Origin: Castellaniella sp044508625
GTDB lineage: Bacteria > Pseudomonadota > Gammaproteobacteria > Burkholderiales > Burkholderiaceae_B
Direction of reading: 5' to 3'
NCBI GenBank assembly: GCA_044508625.1
Contig: JBIQHJ010000010.1
Location: 17,222-81,221, forward strand
DNA: 64,000 nt
Made by a program: the position numbers and the translations under genes. Below the pieces are notes generated by a model. The model was not told where the DNA came from. It saw nothing but the letters and a program-made list of their open reading frames with translations, and searched no databases. Of this stretch, positions 55,460 through 63,744 are shown piece by piece (positions within the stretch are counted from its first letter, which is position 1; each line of letters begins with the position of its first letter).

Positions 55460-57241
55460 ATGAATCTACAAGTCCTCACCATATCTACGGATTCCACTCT
55501 GAATCCGCTAGTTCGATATCGCGCATGCAAAGCGATGGCTCGCGGCTACGCAGACAGCCAAAAGACGGATGAACATCGTCTCTCGCATGCGCGTGCCTTT
55601 TGCGCGTCTGTAGTCATTGCATACTGGAACGCTCTATGCAAACGGCATCACACCACTATGAAGGCTCGTCCCGCTCCCTTGCCTCTCCCGCCGCTCACGG
55701 CAGACGTGTATAGGATGGCAGAGAGCATCGGATGTCTAGTCGCGGAATTTCCCGTCGAAGATTCTGGATATCTGATCGGTTCAATTTACACTATCATGTT
55801 ACCCGACGCTTTCAGAGGGGAAATGGGTGCGTATTACACTCCTCCCCCACTGGTGGCACGTTTACTTGATCTAGCGGAGGCGGCGGGATTTGACTTTACC
55901 CATGGCACAGCAATTGATCCCGCATGTGGCGGAGGCGCCTTTCTAGCTCCCCTCGCTATGCGGATGATCTCCAGATCGGGCAATGCTTCAGCGGATTGGA
56001 CGATTCGTCGCCTTGGTAAACGGCTACATGGCATCGAGATAGATCCATTCGCCGCCTGGATAACCCAAGTCCTGCTGGAAGCAGCAGTAATGCCCTTATG
56101 TATCAAAGCCAAACGGCGATTGCCTGATGTAATAACAATCGCCGATACACTACAAACGCAGGGGCTCGGCACATTCGATCTAGTAATTGGCAATCCTCCA
56201 TATGGGCGAGTAGGCTTAGACGAGCCGACACGCCGGCGCTTCGCTCGATCCCTCTATGGGCACGCGAATCTCTACGGTCTATTCATGGATATGGCACTAC
56301 GCCTCGCTAAACCAACTGGCGTAGTAGCGTACTTGACGCCCACCTCTTTTCTTGGTGGCCAGTATTTCAAAGCTCTTCGCGAATTATTGACAAGGGAAGC
56401 TTCGCCGACAGCATTTGATTTTGTTACAGACCGCAATGGCGTATTCGACGACGTGCTGCAAGAAACCTTGCTCACCATCTATGCCCGGCCGCCAAGAAAT
56501 ACAACAGCGAAGGTCTCAACCTTGGTGCCTCAGGGTCTGAATGCAGCACATATAGAAGCCATCGGGCAGATCGACATCACGCCCACCGGAGGTCCTTGGC
56601 TCCTGCCACGTGTTGCAGCAGATGCCCCCTTCGTGCGCACCATGGCAAATATGCCGACACGTCTTTCGGATCTAGGCTATACCGTGTCAACAGGTCCTTT
56701 GGTCTGGAATCGCCACAAGTCTCAGCTTCGAGCTAAACGATCATCGGATACCCTACCGCTAATATGGGCCGAGTGCGTCGGGCCGACAGGATTCACATTC
56801 AGCTCCGCAAGACGGAACCATGTCCCTTTTTTCGCGGTGCGCAAAGATCAGCCACATTTAGTATCTCGAGAATCATGCATACTGATACAGCGCACGACAT
56901 CCAAAGAACAAGATCGTCGGCTCATGGCGGCACTGCTACCACAAACATTCCTGGACGAATACGGCGGTGCCATTATCGAGAATCACTTGAACATGGTTCA
57001 TATGCCTTCGTTATCAATCGCCCAGATATCTCCTGAAACCTTGGTGTCACTACTAAATAGCAAGGCTGTAGATCGCGCTTTTCGGTGCATCAGCGGTAGC
57101 GTAGCGGTGTCAGCCTATGAACTCAATGCCCTGCCGCTACCTTCCGTAGACCAACTTCTTGAAATCCAACGTCTAGTACACCATGGTGCAGAAATCAAGC
57201 TTATCGAACGTTCCATCGCAGCCTGCTACGGGATTATCTAA
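55460..57241 (+). CDS. N6-adenine DNA methyltransferase, type II (PstI/BsuBI-like)
   Basis: 593 residues from MNLQVLTISTDSTLN; an upstream in-frame start is possible but adds a non-conserved stretch. Motif order is X (GAYYTPPPLV, 123-132), I (IDPACGGGAF, 152-161), then IV NPPY (245-248), typical of gamma-class adenine methylases. It protects host DNA from the endonuclease encoded next. The two genes overlap by 59 bases. CTGCAG specificity is inferred from the partner family only. Codon use differs sharply from the flanking genes. Confidence 0.9.
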   Translation: MNLQVLTISTDSTLNPLVRYRACKAMARGYADSQKTDEHRLSHARAFCASVVIAYWNALCKRHHTTMKARPAPLPLPPLTADVYRMAESIGCLVAEFPVEDSGYLIGSIYTIMLPDAFRGEMGAYYTPPPLVARLLDLAEAAGFDFTHGTAIDPACGGGAFLAPLAMRMISRSGNASADWTIRRLGKRLHGIEIDPFAAWITQVLLEAAVMPLCIKAKRRLPDVITIADTLQTQGLGTFDLVIGNPPYGRVGLDEPTRRRFARSLYGHANLYGLFMDMALRLAKPTGVVAYLTPTSFLGGQYFKALRELLTREASPTAFDFVTDRNGVFDDVLQETLLTIYARPPRNTTAKVSTLVPQGLNAAHIEAIGQIDITPTGGPWLLPRVAADAPFVRTMANMPTRLSDLGYTVSTGPLVWNRHKSQLRAKRSSDTLPLIWAECVGPTGFTFSSARRNHVPFFAVRKDQPHLVSRESCILIQRTTSKEQDRRLMAALLPQTFLDEYGGAIIENHLNMVHMPSLSIAQISPETLVSLLNSKAVDRAFRCISGSVAVSAYELNALPLPSVDQLLEIQRLVHHGAEIKLIERSIAACYGII

Positions 57242-58328
57242 GATACCACTACCTTTGGTTCCTTCGATCGATTTGATCGCCGAACGCCTACCCTTGATTT
57301 TTCCTGCAGGGATCGAGCACCGTAATTATATGATACGCAACATGGCTGCTCGAACGATTTATGTAATGTTCTATTCGGCAGCCATCGAGGGAAACGACCA
57401 CTGGGTACGTCCCAGTCAAATCATGGACATGACCGACGATCAAGCAACCCTCCTAACCGACGAAGACAGGAGGGAATGGATAAAGGTCTCACTATCCCAG
57501 AAAAAGCCTCGATCACAAAACACATGGTATGCAGCCAATAGCCGAGAGCCTGTACGCGATGAGACCATACGGTCAGGTTTTATCCCTTGCCGCGCCGTCA
57601 TCGAGCGAGAAGGTATTCCAACCACTTCTTCAAAACCCCGGTATGCTCTCAACGCCGCCTTTGCCGCACTATTCAATCCGGAGTTGGCGGGGGAGGCATT
57701 GACGGCTGCTATTGCAGATTGGCAATCCAAGCATTTATCAAAAGCTGCGATTGCGCGGGTTCATCTCGTAAAGCAGGGCGCTGCCGCGACACATGACGCG
57801 ATTGCCGTTACTTTTCCCAATGGGGAAATCAGATCCTTAAAGCCAGGGCCGTCTAGCGTGATTACCAAAGCGGTAATCGAGTCTTTCGCACCAAAATTCC
57901 TTAAACAACCCGCCGTGCTATGGCTCTCTGAGTCGGGCAACAAAGTGGTTGCACGGGATGAATCCTTGGCAAGCGGTCTAGGTCTGCAGATCGACGTATC
58001 GAAAGCACTACCAGATATCATTCTGATCGATTTGGGTGAAGACAGCGCTGGGACGGATATGGTCGTGGTATTCATCGAGGTGGTTGCTACGGATGGCCCG
58101 ATAGATCGCGAACGTAAGCGCGCATTGACGTCATTAGCTCTCGACGCAGGATTCAACGAACACCATTTAGCATTCTTGACCGCCTATCACGATCGCAGCC
58201 ACACGGCATTCAAGAAAAGCTTTTCAGACTTGGCGTGGGGCTCCTTCGCCTGGTGTGCATCTGAACCCGACCACATCATCGATTTACGCGACGGCTCCCC
58301 GCGAAAGCTCTCGGAAATAAGTCTTTGA
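57183..58328 (+). CDS. BsuBI/PstI-family type II restriction endonuclease
   Basis: 381 residues if the ATG inside the methylase gene is used (59-base overlap); later ATGs exist but would cut conserved N-terminal sequence. The C-terminal BsuBI/PstI domain has LWLSESGNKV (246-255), LPDIILIDLG (277-286) and FIEVVATDGPI (297-307), the PD-(D/E)xK-like core, then RKRALTSLAL. It would cut unmodified CTGCAG if specificity follows PstI. Two CTGCAG sites lie within the gene itself (57304, 57984), so protection by the methylase would be essential. Confidence 0.88.
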   Translation: MVQKSSLSNVPSQPATGLSKIPLPLVPSIDLIAERLPLIFPAGIEHRNYMIRNMAARTIYVMFYSAAIEGNDHWVRPSQIMDMTDDQATLLTDEDRREWIKVSLSQKKPRSQNTWYAANSREPVRDETIRSGFIPCRAVIEREGIPTTSSKPRYALNAAFAALFNPELAGEALTAAIADWQSKHLSKAAIARVHLVKQGAAATHDAIAVTFPNGEIRSLKPGPSSVITKAVIESFAPKFLKQPAVLWLSESGNKVVARDESLASGLGLQIDVSKALPDIILIDLGEDSAGTDMVVVFIEVVATDGPIDRERKRALTSLALDAGFNEHHLAFLTAYHDRSHTAFKKSFSDLAWGSFAWCASEPDHIIDLRDGSPRKLSEISL

Positions 58329-58336
58329 GGCGAAGT

Positions 58337-58393
58337 AAATGCCGATCTCTGAAACACGCGGAGCACTTTTTCATTCTCCAGAGAACGGCATTT
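58337..58393. repeat. Inverted repeat at the right end of the island
   Basis: AAATGCCGATCTCTG (58337-58351) pairs with CAGAGAACGGCATTT (58379-58393) with one A-A mismatch; the loop is 27 bases. It fills the gap between the endonuclease stop and the convergent aminotransferase end. It may terminate transcription from both sides, or be a remnant end of the transferred segment. Confidence 0.7.
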
Positions 58394-58401
58394 AAGAAGA
58401 C

Positions 58402-59592
58402 TCAGCCGCGCATCCGCCCGATCAGCTCGTCCAGCCACGCCAGCGTCATGTCGATCTCGTCGGCGCGGACGTTGAGAGCCGGCATGAAGCGCAGCAGATT
58501 GCCGCGCGGCGCGTTCAGCAGCAGGCCCTCGGGGCCGCGGTCGCGCGCCGCCTCGACCAGGGCCGGGCCGTCGTCCCGGTCCAGCACCAGCGCCCGCAGC
58601 AGCCCCTCGCCGCGCTCGCCGCCCATGCCCCATTTGTCGGACAGCCGCTGCAGCCCCTCGGACAACTGCCGGGCGCGCGCATTGACCGATTCCATGAACC
58701 CCGGCGCCGTCAGCGTATCGAAGATCGCCACGCCGACCGCCGTCATCAGCGGGTTCCCGTTGTACGTGCCGCCCTGGTCGCCATGCTCGAAGCAACTGAC
58801 GGCCTCGCGCGCGCAGAGGGCCGAGAGCGGCACGCCGCCGCCGATCCCCTTGCCCAGGGTCATGATGTCCGGCTCGATGCCGGCGCGCTGGTGCGCGAAC
58901 AGGATCCCGGTGCGCCCCATCCCCGTCTGCACCTCGTCGACGATGAGCAGCATGTCGCGCTCGCGCGTCAAGGCGCGCAGGGCCCGCAGGAACTCGGTCG
59001 TCGCCGGGATCACCCCGGCCTCGCCCTGCACCGGCTCGAGCATCACGGCCACGGTCTGGTCGTCGATCAGCGCGCGCACCGAATCCAGGTCGTTGAGCCG
59101 CGCCTTGGGAAAGCCGTCGACCTGGGGCGCGAACTTGCGGTCCCAGCCCGGCTTGCCCGAGGCCGACATCGTCGCCAGCGTGCGGCCGTGGAAGCTGTGC
59201 TCGAAAGTGATGATCTTGTAGGCGCCCTTGCGGTGCACCTGGCCCCACTTGCGCGCGAGCTTGATCGCGCCCTCGTTGGCCTCGGCGCCGCTATTGGCGA
59301 AGAACACCCGGTCGAAGCAGGACGCGCCCACGAGGCGCATGGCGAGGTCGATCGAGGGCTGGTTGTAGAACGCCGGCGACGGATTGATCAGCAGGCTGGA
59401 CTGGCGCGTCAGGGCCGCGACGATGGCCGGATCGTTGTGGCCCAGCGCGTTCACCGCCCAACCCTGGATGAAATCCAGGTATCGCTTGCCGTTGTGGTCC
59501 TCGATCCAGGAGCCGCGCCCCCGGACAAAAATCAGCTCGGGGCGTGAAGTGATTTCCATCAGGGCATCGAGCCCGGCGCGATCGAGAGTCAT
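58402..59592 (-). CDS. argD: Acetylornithine aminotransferase-like (class III, PLP)
   Basis: 396 residues from MTLDRAGLDALMEITSRPEL. The class III aminotransferase features are FFANSGAEANEGAIKLARKW, TFEHSFHGRT, LLIVDEVQTGMGRTG and the PLP lysine in MTLGKGIGGG near residue 245. It swaps amino groups between N-acetylornithine (or ornithine) and 2-oxoglutarate. Other class III members, such as ornithine or succinylornithine aminotransferases, are possible. A leader hairpin and a short uORF lie just upstream. Confidence 0.85.
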   Translation of the reverse strand: MTLDRAGLDALMEITSRPELIFVRGRGSWIEDHNGKRYLDFIQGWAVNALGHNDPAIVAALTRQSSLLINPSPAFYNQPSIDLAMRLVGASCFDRVFFANSGAEANEGAIKLARKWGQVHRKGAYKIITFEHSFHGRTLATMSASGKPGWDRKFAPQVDGFPKARLNDLDSVRALIDDQTVAVMLEPVQGEAGVIPATTEFLRALRALTRERDMLLIVDEVQTGMGRTGILFAHQRAGIEPDIMTLGKGIGGGVPLSALCAREAVSCFEHGDQGGTYNGNPLMTAVGVAIFDTLTAPGFMESVNARARQLSEGLQRLSDKWGMGGERGEGLLRALVLDRDDGPALVEAARDRGPEGLLLNAPRGNLLRFMPALNVRADEIDMTLAWLDELIGRMRG

Positions 59593-59615
59593 CTTTGCAT
59601 TCCAGGAAGAAACAT
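59589..59615 (-). other. Eight-codon leader ORF overlapping the argD start
   Basis: ATG TTT CTT CCT GGA ATG CAA AGA TGA reads MFLPGMQR and stops within the argD ATG (TGA overlaps ATG as ATGA). The last sense codon is AGA, a rare Arg codon in this genome. Its start follows directly the right base of the leader hairpin. This could be coincidental; it is unverified. Confidence 0.3.
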
Positions 59616-59653
59616 CCCCGCCGCGCCTCCCGTCCTGGGACGGCGCGGCGGGG
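59616..59653 (-). promoter_or_regulatory. Leader hairpin upstream of argD
   Basis: The perfect 12-bp stem CCCCGCCGCGCC (59616-59627) with GGCGCGGCGGGG (59642-59653) continues inward as GTCC-TG-GGAC across a 4-base bulge. On the minus strand it is followed by ATGTTTCTT and precedes the gene by 23 bases. It could act as an attenuator or mask the ribosome site. Confidence 0.5.
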
Positions 59654-59836
59654 AAAATAAAAAAAGGCCGGCGCCAATCCGCCAGTCGTCCGTCTATTCT
59701 AAGGCCGTTCGCCGCATCGCGGGACGCGCCGCGGCGGTTTCGCGCCGGCTGCGACGCGCGGGGACGCCGGGCCCGCCGACACGGTCCGCATCGCCGCGAT
59801 GGCCTCGTCGCTGCCGTGACGGACCGGGACCCGCCA

Positions 59837-60793
59837 TCATGGCCCCGCCGGGGGGCGCGCCTCGAAGCCCTGCGAGAACGCCTCCAGCAGGTAATCCAGC
59901 AGGGCGCGCACCGTGCGCGGAGCCCGGGCCGAATACGGGCGCAGGGCAAAGATATTGCGCCCGAAGGCGCCCACCGGCCGCCATTGCGGCAGGATCTCCA
60001 CCAGATCGCCGGACTGCACCGCGCGCTGCGCCGAAAAGTCGGGCAGCAGGGCGACGCCGACCCCCGCGCAGGCCATGTCGCGCAGCACCTCGCTGTTGTT
60101 CGCGACGAAGCCGGCCCGCACCGGTATGGTCACGCGCGCCCCGGGCGCCCGCGAGCCCGCGCGCTCGAAGGCCCAGGTCGCCGTGCCCTGCTGCCTCGGA
60201 TAGTGCAGGTGCCTGTGGCCTTCGAGCTGCGCGGGATGGGCCGGCACGCCATGCTCGGCCAGGTAGCCGGGGCTGGCGACCAGCAGCGTGCGCGTGCGGC
60301 ACAGGACCCGCGCCACGTAGGTGTCCGGCGGCGCCTCCACGTGCCGCAGCGCCAGGTCGAAGCCCTCGGAGGCCAGCGAGGCCAGGCCGTCGCTCATGTC
60401 GAGCTCGAGGCGGATCTGCGGGTGGCGGCGCATGAACTCGGGCAGGCGCGCCGCGAGCTGCTGGCGCGAGAAGGCGACCGGCGCGGTGATGCGCAGCAGC
60501 CCGCGCGGCACCTCGGCCATGTCCTGCACGTCGGCAAAGCTGTGCGCGATGCGCGCGTACGCCTCGCGCGTCTCGTCCACCAGTCGCTGGCCGGCCTCGG
60601 TCAGGCGGACCGAGCGCGTCGTGCGCTGGATCAGGGGCACGCCCGCGGCCCGCTCGAGCTCGACCATGCGCTGGCTCATCGCCGCCTTGCTGACCGAGAG
60701 GCGGCGCGCCGCGGCGGTGAAGCTGCCTTGCTGGGCCAGTACGGTCAGCCAGTGGATGTGGGGCCAGAGCCGATCGATGTTCTTGATATCCAT
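59837..60793 (-). CDS. LysR-family transcriptional regulator, divergent from mmsA
   Basis: 318 residues from MDIKNIDRLWPHIHWLTVLA. The HTH is GSFTAAARRLSVSKAAMSQR. The effector domain is of the common CrgA/DsdC-like type (ITAPVAFSRQQLAARLPEFM; GFDLALRHVEAPPDTYVARV). It is divergent from mmsA with a 28-base inverted repeat (60797-60824) right before its start, which is a likely autoregulatory site. The effector is unknown. Confidence 0.9.
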   Translation of the reverse strand: MDIKNIDRLWPHIHWLTVLAQQGSFTAAARRLSVSKAAMSQRMVELERAAGVPLIQRTTRSVRLTEAGQRLVDETREAYARIAHSFADVQDMAEVPRGLLRITAPVAFSRQQLAARLPEFMRRHPQIRLELDMSDGLASLASEGFDLALRHVEAPPDTYVARVLCRTRTLLVASPGYLAEHGVPAHPAQLEGHRHLHYPRQQGTATWAFERAGSRAPGARVTIPVRAGFVANNSEVLRDMACAGVGVALLPDFSAQRAVQSGDLVEILPQWRPVGAFGRNIFALRPYSARAPRTVRALLDYLLEAFSQGFEARPPAGP

Positions 60794-60796
60794 AGG

Positions 60797-60824
60797 ATGA
60801 TTGTTCATTAAATTGAACAATCAT
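60797..60824. promoter_or_regulatory. 11-bp-arm inverted repeat between lysR and mmsA
   Basis: ATGATTGTTCA (60797-60807) and TGAACAATCAT (60814-60824) are perfect inverted copies around TTAAAT. It contains the LysR-type T-N11-A pattern. It begins four bases before the lysR start codon and about 140 bases before mmsA. Confidence 0.7.
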
Positions 60825-60962
60825 TCCAGTCCCCGTGCCTATGCAGGGCCTCCGGGCGACTCCTACACTGGTGTCCAGCCCGGATTCCGCTCGAATCCGC
60901 CAAACAGCACACCCTTTCATCGCCGGGACTCCCGGCGCGCACCATCCGCCAGGAGACTCTCC

Positions 60963-62474
60963 ATGCAAGCCTACACAGACACCGCCGACGTCGGCCATTT
61001 CATCGACGGCCGCCGCACCGCCGGCCAGGGCGCCCGCACCCAGGCCATCTACAACCCCGCCACCGGCGAGGTGGCGCGCCAGCTCCGCCTGGCCGGCGCC
61101 GAGGACGTGGAGGCCGCCGTGCGCTCGGCCGCCGCCGCCTTTCCCGCCTGGGCCGCGACCCCCGCGCCGCGGCGCGCGCGCGTCATGTTCAAGTTCCTCG
61201 AACTGATCAACGCCCACCGCGAGGAGCTCGCCGCCATCATCACGGCCGAGCACGGCAAGGTGTTCAGCGACGCGATGGGCGAGCTGGCCCGCGGCATCGA
61301 CATCATCGAATTCGCCTGCGGCATCCCGCAACTGCTCAAGGGCGAGTACTCCGAGCAGGTCGCCACGGGGCTGGACAACTGGACCATGCGCCAGCCGCTG
61401 GGCGTGGTCGCCGGCATCACCCCGTTCAACTTCCCCGCCATGGTGCCCTGCTGGATGTTCCCGCTGGCCATCGCCACCGGCAACTGCTTCATCCTCAAGC
61501 CCAGCGAGCGCGACCCCTCGGTCAGCCTGCGCATCGCCGAGCTGCTGCGCGAGGCCGGCCTGCCCGACGGCGTGTTCAACGTGCTGCAGGGCGACAAGCT
61601 GGCCGTCGACGCGCTGCTGGCGCACCCCGAGGTCCAGGCCCTGAGCTTCGTCGGCTCGACTCCCATCGCCCGTTCGATCTACGAGCAGGGCGCGCGCCAC
61701 GGCAAGCGCGTCCAGGCCCTGGGCGGGGCCAAGAACCACATGGTCGTCATGCCCGACGCCGACCTCGAGCAGGCCGTCGACGCCCTCGTCGGCTCGGCCT
61801 ACGGCGCGGCGGGCGAGCGCTGCATGGCCGTCTCCGTGGCCGTGCTGGTGGGCGACGCGGCCGACCGCATCATGCCGCTGCTGGCCGAGCGCGCCCGCAC
61901 GCTGAAGGTCTCGCACGGCATGGACGAGGAGGCCGAGATGGGCCCGGTCATCACCCGGGACGCCCTGCAACGCATCCGCGACTACCTGGACATCGGTACC
62001 CGCGAGGGCGCGCAGCTCGTCCTCGACGGCCGCGACCTCGAGGTGCCGGGACACGAAGGCGGCTTCTTCATCGGCGGCTGCCTGTTCGACCACGTGACGC
62101 CGTCGATGCGCATCTACCAGGAGGAGATCTTCGGTCCCGTGCTGTCCTGCGTGCGCGCGCCCGACATCGACACCGCGATCCGCATCATCAACGAGCACAG
62201 CTTCGGCAACGGCGTGGCCTGCTTCACCCGCGACGGCCACGCCGCGCGCGAATTCGCGCGCCGCATCCAGGTGGGCATGGTCGGCATCAACGTCCCCATC
62301 CCGGTGCCCATGGCCTGGCACGGCTTCGGCGGCTGGAAGAACAGCCTGTTCGGCGACATGCACATCTACGGCGAGGAGGGTGTGCGCTTCTACACCCGCC
62401 AGAAATCCGTCATGCAGCGCTGGCCCGACAGCGAGCCCAAGGGCGCGGAGTTCGCCTTCCCCACGCACGGCTGA
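60963..62474 (+). CDS. mmsA: Methylmalonate-semialdehyde dehydrogenase (CoA-acylating)
   Basis: 503 residues from MQAYTDTADVGHFIDGRRTA. Aldehyde dehydrogenase motifs are GVVAGITPFNFPAMVPCWMF, LSFVGSTPIA, LGGAKNHMVVMPDADLEQ and the catalytic Cys in GAAGERCMAVSV. The PVPMAWHGFGGWKNSLFGD region is typical of MmsA. It turns methylmalonate or malonate semialdehyde into propionyl- or acetyl-CoA in valine and beta-alanine breakdown. It is alone, without mmsB. Confidence 0.93.
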   Translation: MQAYTDTADVGHFIDGRRTAGQGARTQAIYNPATGEVARQLRLAGAEDVEAAVRSAAAAFPAWAATPAPRRARVMFKFLELINAHREELAAIITAEHGKVFSDAMGELARGIDIIEFACGIPQLLKGEYSEQVATGLDNWTMRQPLGVVAGITPFNFPAMVPCWMFPLAIATGNCFILKPSERDPSVSLRIAELLREAGLPDGVFNVLQGDKLAVDALLAHPEVQALSFVGSTPIARSIYEQGARHGKRVQALGGAKNHMVVMPDADLEQAVDALVGSAYGAAGERCMAVSVAVLVGDAADRIMPLLAERARTLKVSHGMDEEAEMGPVITRDALQRIRDYLDIGTREGAQLVLDGRDLEVPGHEGGFFIGGCLFDHVTPSMRIYQEEIFGPVLSCVRAPDIDTAIRIINEHSFGNGVACFTRDGHAAREFARRIQVGMVGINVPIPVPMAWHGFGGWKNSLFGDMHIYGEEGVRFYTRQKSVMQRWPDSEPKGAEFAFPTHG

Positions 62475-62503
62475 GCGCGGTCCCCCGCGCCAGGGCACCG
62501 GCC

Positions 62504-63634
62504 TCAGCAGAGCTCGAGCTGCACCGGACGATGCCCCGCGTCGTCCCGGTCGGGCTCGAGCCGGCTCACCCGCACCCCCAGCAGGCGCAGCCGCCGGTCC
62601 AGCAGGACGCGCTTGAGGCACTGGCCCGCCGCGCGGTGGATCGCCTCGGCGTCGTTCACCGCCTCGTGCAGGGTCAGGTCGCGCGTCACGATCCTGAAAT
62701 CCTCGAACCGCAGCTTGATCCCCACCGTGGCGCCGCGCACGCGCTTGCCGCGCAGGTCTTCGGCCAGGCGCTCGCACAGCTCGCGGAATATCCCCGACAG
62801 CAGCGCGCGGTCGCGGCGCACGTGCAGGTCACGCTCGAAAGTGGTCTCGCGGCTGAGCGACTTGGGCTCGGACACCGTGACCACCGGCCGGTCGTCGATG
62901 CCGTGGGCGGCATCCACCAGCCAGCGCGCGTACGCCAGCCCGAAATTCGCCTGCAGCAGGTCGGGCGGCGCGGCGGCGAGCTGGGCGATCGTCTCGATCC
63001 CCAGGCCCTGGAGGCGGCGCGTCGCCTTGGGCCCGATGCCGTTGATCCGCGAGACCGGCAGCGGCCAGATGCGGCGCTCCAGATCGCCGGGCCCGATCAC
63101 GGTGATCCCGTCGGGCTTGTCCAGCTCGGAGGCGAGCTTCGACAGGAGCTTGTTCGGCGAGATGCCGATCGAGCAGCTCAGGCCCGTCGCCTCGCGCACC
63201 GCGTCCTTGATGCGGCGCGCCAGCGTCTCGGAGGATTGGTCCAGCGCGCCGAGGTCGATGTAGATCTCGTCGATGCCGCGGTCCTCGATGCGCGGCGCGA
63301 TCGTGGCCACGGCGGCCTTGAACAGCCGCGAATAGCGCCGGTAGGCCTGGAAATCCACCGGCAGCATCACCGCCTCTGGCGCGAGCTGCGCGGCCTTCAT
63401 CATCCCCATCGCCGAATGCACGCCGAGCGCGCGCGCCTCGTACGTCGCCGTGGTGATCACCCCGCGGCCCACATAGTCGCGCAGCAGCGCGTAGCGGCCG
63501 CCGCTTGGCGCCTCGCCGCGGCCGCCGATCACCACCGGCCGGCCGCGCAGGTCCGGGTAGCGCAGCAGCTCGACCGAGGCATAGAAGGCGTCCATGTCCA
63601 GGTGCGCAATGCGGCGGGTGGCGGGGGTTTGCAT
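62504..63634 (-). CDS. dinB: DNA polymerase IV (Y-family)
   Basis: 376 residues. The Y-family palm motif is IAHLDMDAFYASVELLRYPD (8-27) with the catalytic acidic residues, then GIDEIYIDL near 108-116, and the helix-hairpin region RINGIGPKATRRLQGLGI near 195. The C-terminal little-finger domain has SLSRETTFERDL. It copies past damaged bases. No LexA-type CTG-N10-CAG site is obvious upstream. It is convergent with mmsA. Confidence 0.94.
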   Translation of the reverse strand: MQTPATRRIAHLDMDAFYASVELLRYPDLRGRPVVIGGRGEAPSGGRYALLRDYVGRGVITTATYEARALGVHSAMGMMKAAQLAPEAVMLPVDFQAYRRYSRLFKAAVATIAPRIEDRGIDEIYIDLGALDQSSETLARRIKDAVREATGLSCSIGISPNKLLSKLASELDKPDGITVIGPGDLERRIWPLPVSRINGIGPKATRRLQGLGIETIAQLAAAPPDLLQANFGLAYARWLVDAAHGIDDRPVVTVSEPKSLSRETTFERDLHVRRDRALLSGIFRELCERLAEDLRGKRVRGATVGIKLRFEDFRIVTRDLTLHEAVNDAEAIHRAAGQCLKRVLLDRRLRLLGVRVSRLEPDRDDAGHRPVQLELC

Positions 63635-63680
63635 GAGGGCGCAATTTTTCGATCGGTACGCTATACTAGCCCGCTCAAAA

Positions 63681-63705
63681 GGTATATTTAATTTATATCT
63701 ATACC
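63681..63705. promoter_or_regulatory. AT-rich inverted repeat between dinB and the HMA gene
   Basis: GGTATA (63681-63686) and TATACC (63700-63705) are inverted copies separated by 13 A/T-rich bases. It lies in the 110-base gap between dinB and the metal-domain gene, in a suitable place for an operator or promoter of the latter. Confidence 0.4.
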
Positions 63706-63744
63706 CACGCCCGATTTGTGGGCTTTCCCGACCTCGAGGAACTC

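Larger units (their letters stand above)
55348..58401. other. Low-GC island carrying a type II restriction-modification system
   Basis: From just after the MOSC stop to just before the aminotransferase stop the base composition drops to around half G+C, with TTA, ATA, AGA and CTA codons that neighbours avoid. It holds only the methylase and endonuclease genes and short flanks. No integrase, transposase or tRNA is visible, and no clear direct repeat at the ends. It looks horizontally acquired. A 15-bp inverted repeat marks the right end. Confidence 0.8.

Noticed and set aside
57304..57989. Avoidance of CTGCAG as support for PstI specificity
   Set aside because: CTGCAG occurs in the endonuclease gene itself (57304, 57984) and also appears elsewhere in the window, so avoidance cannot be used as evidence.
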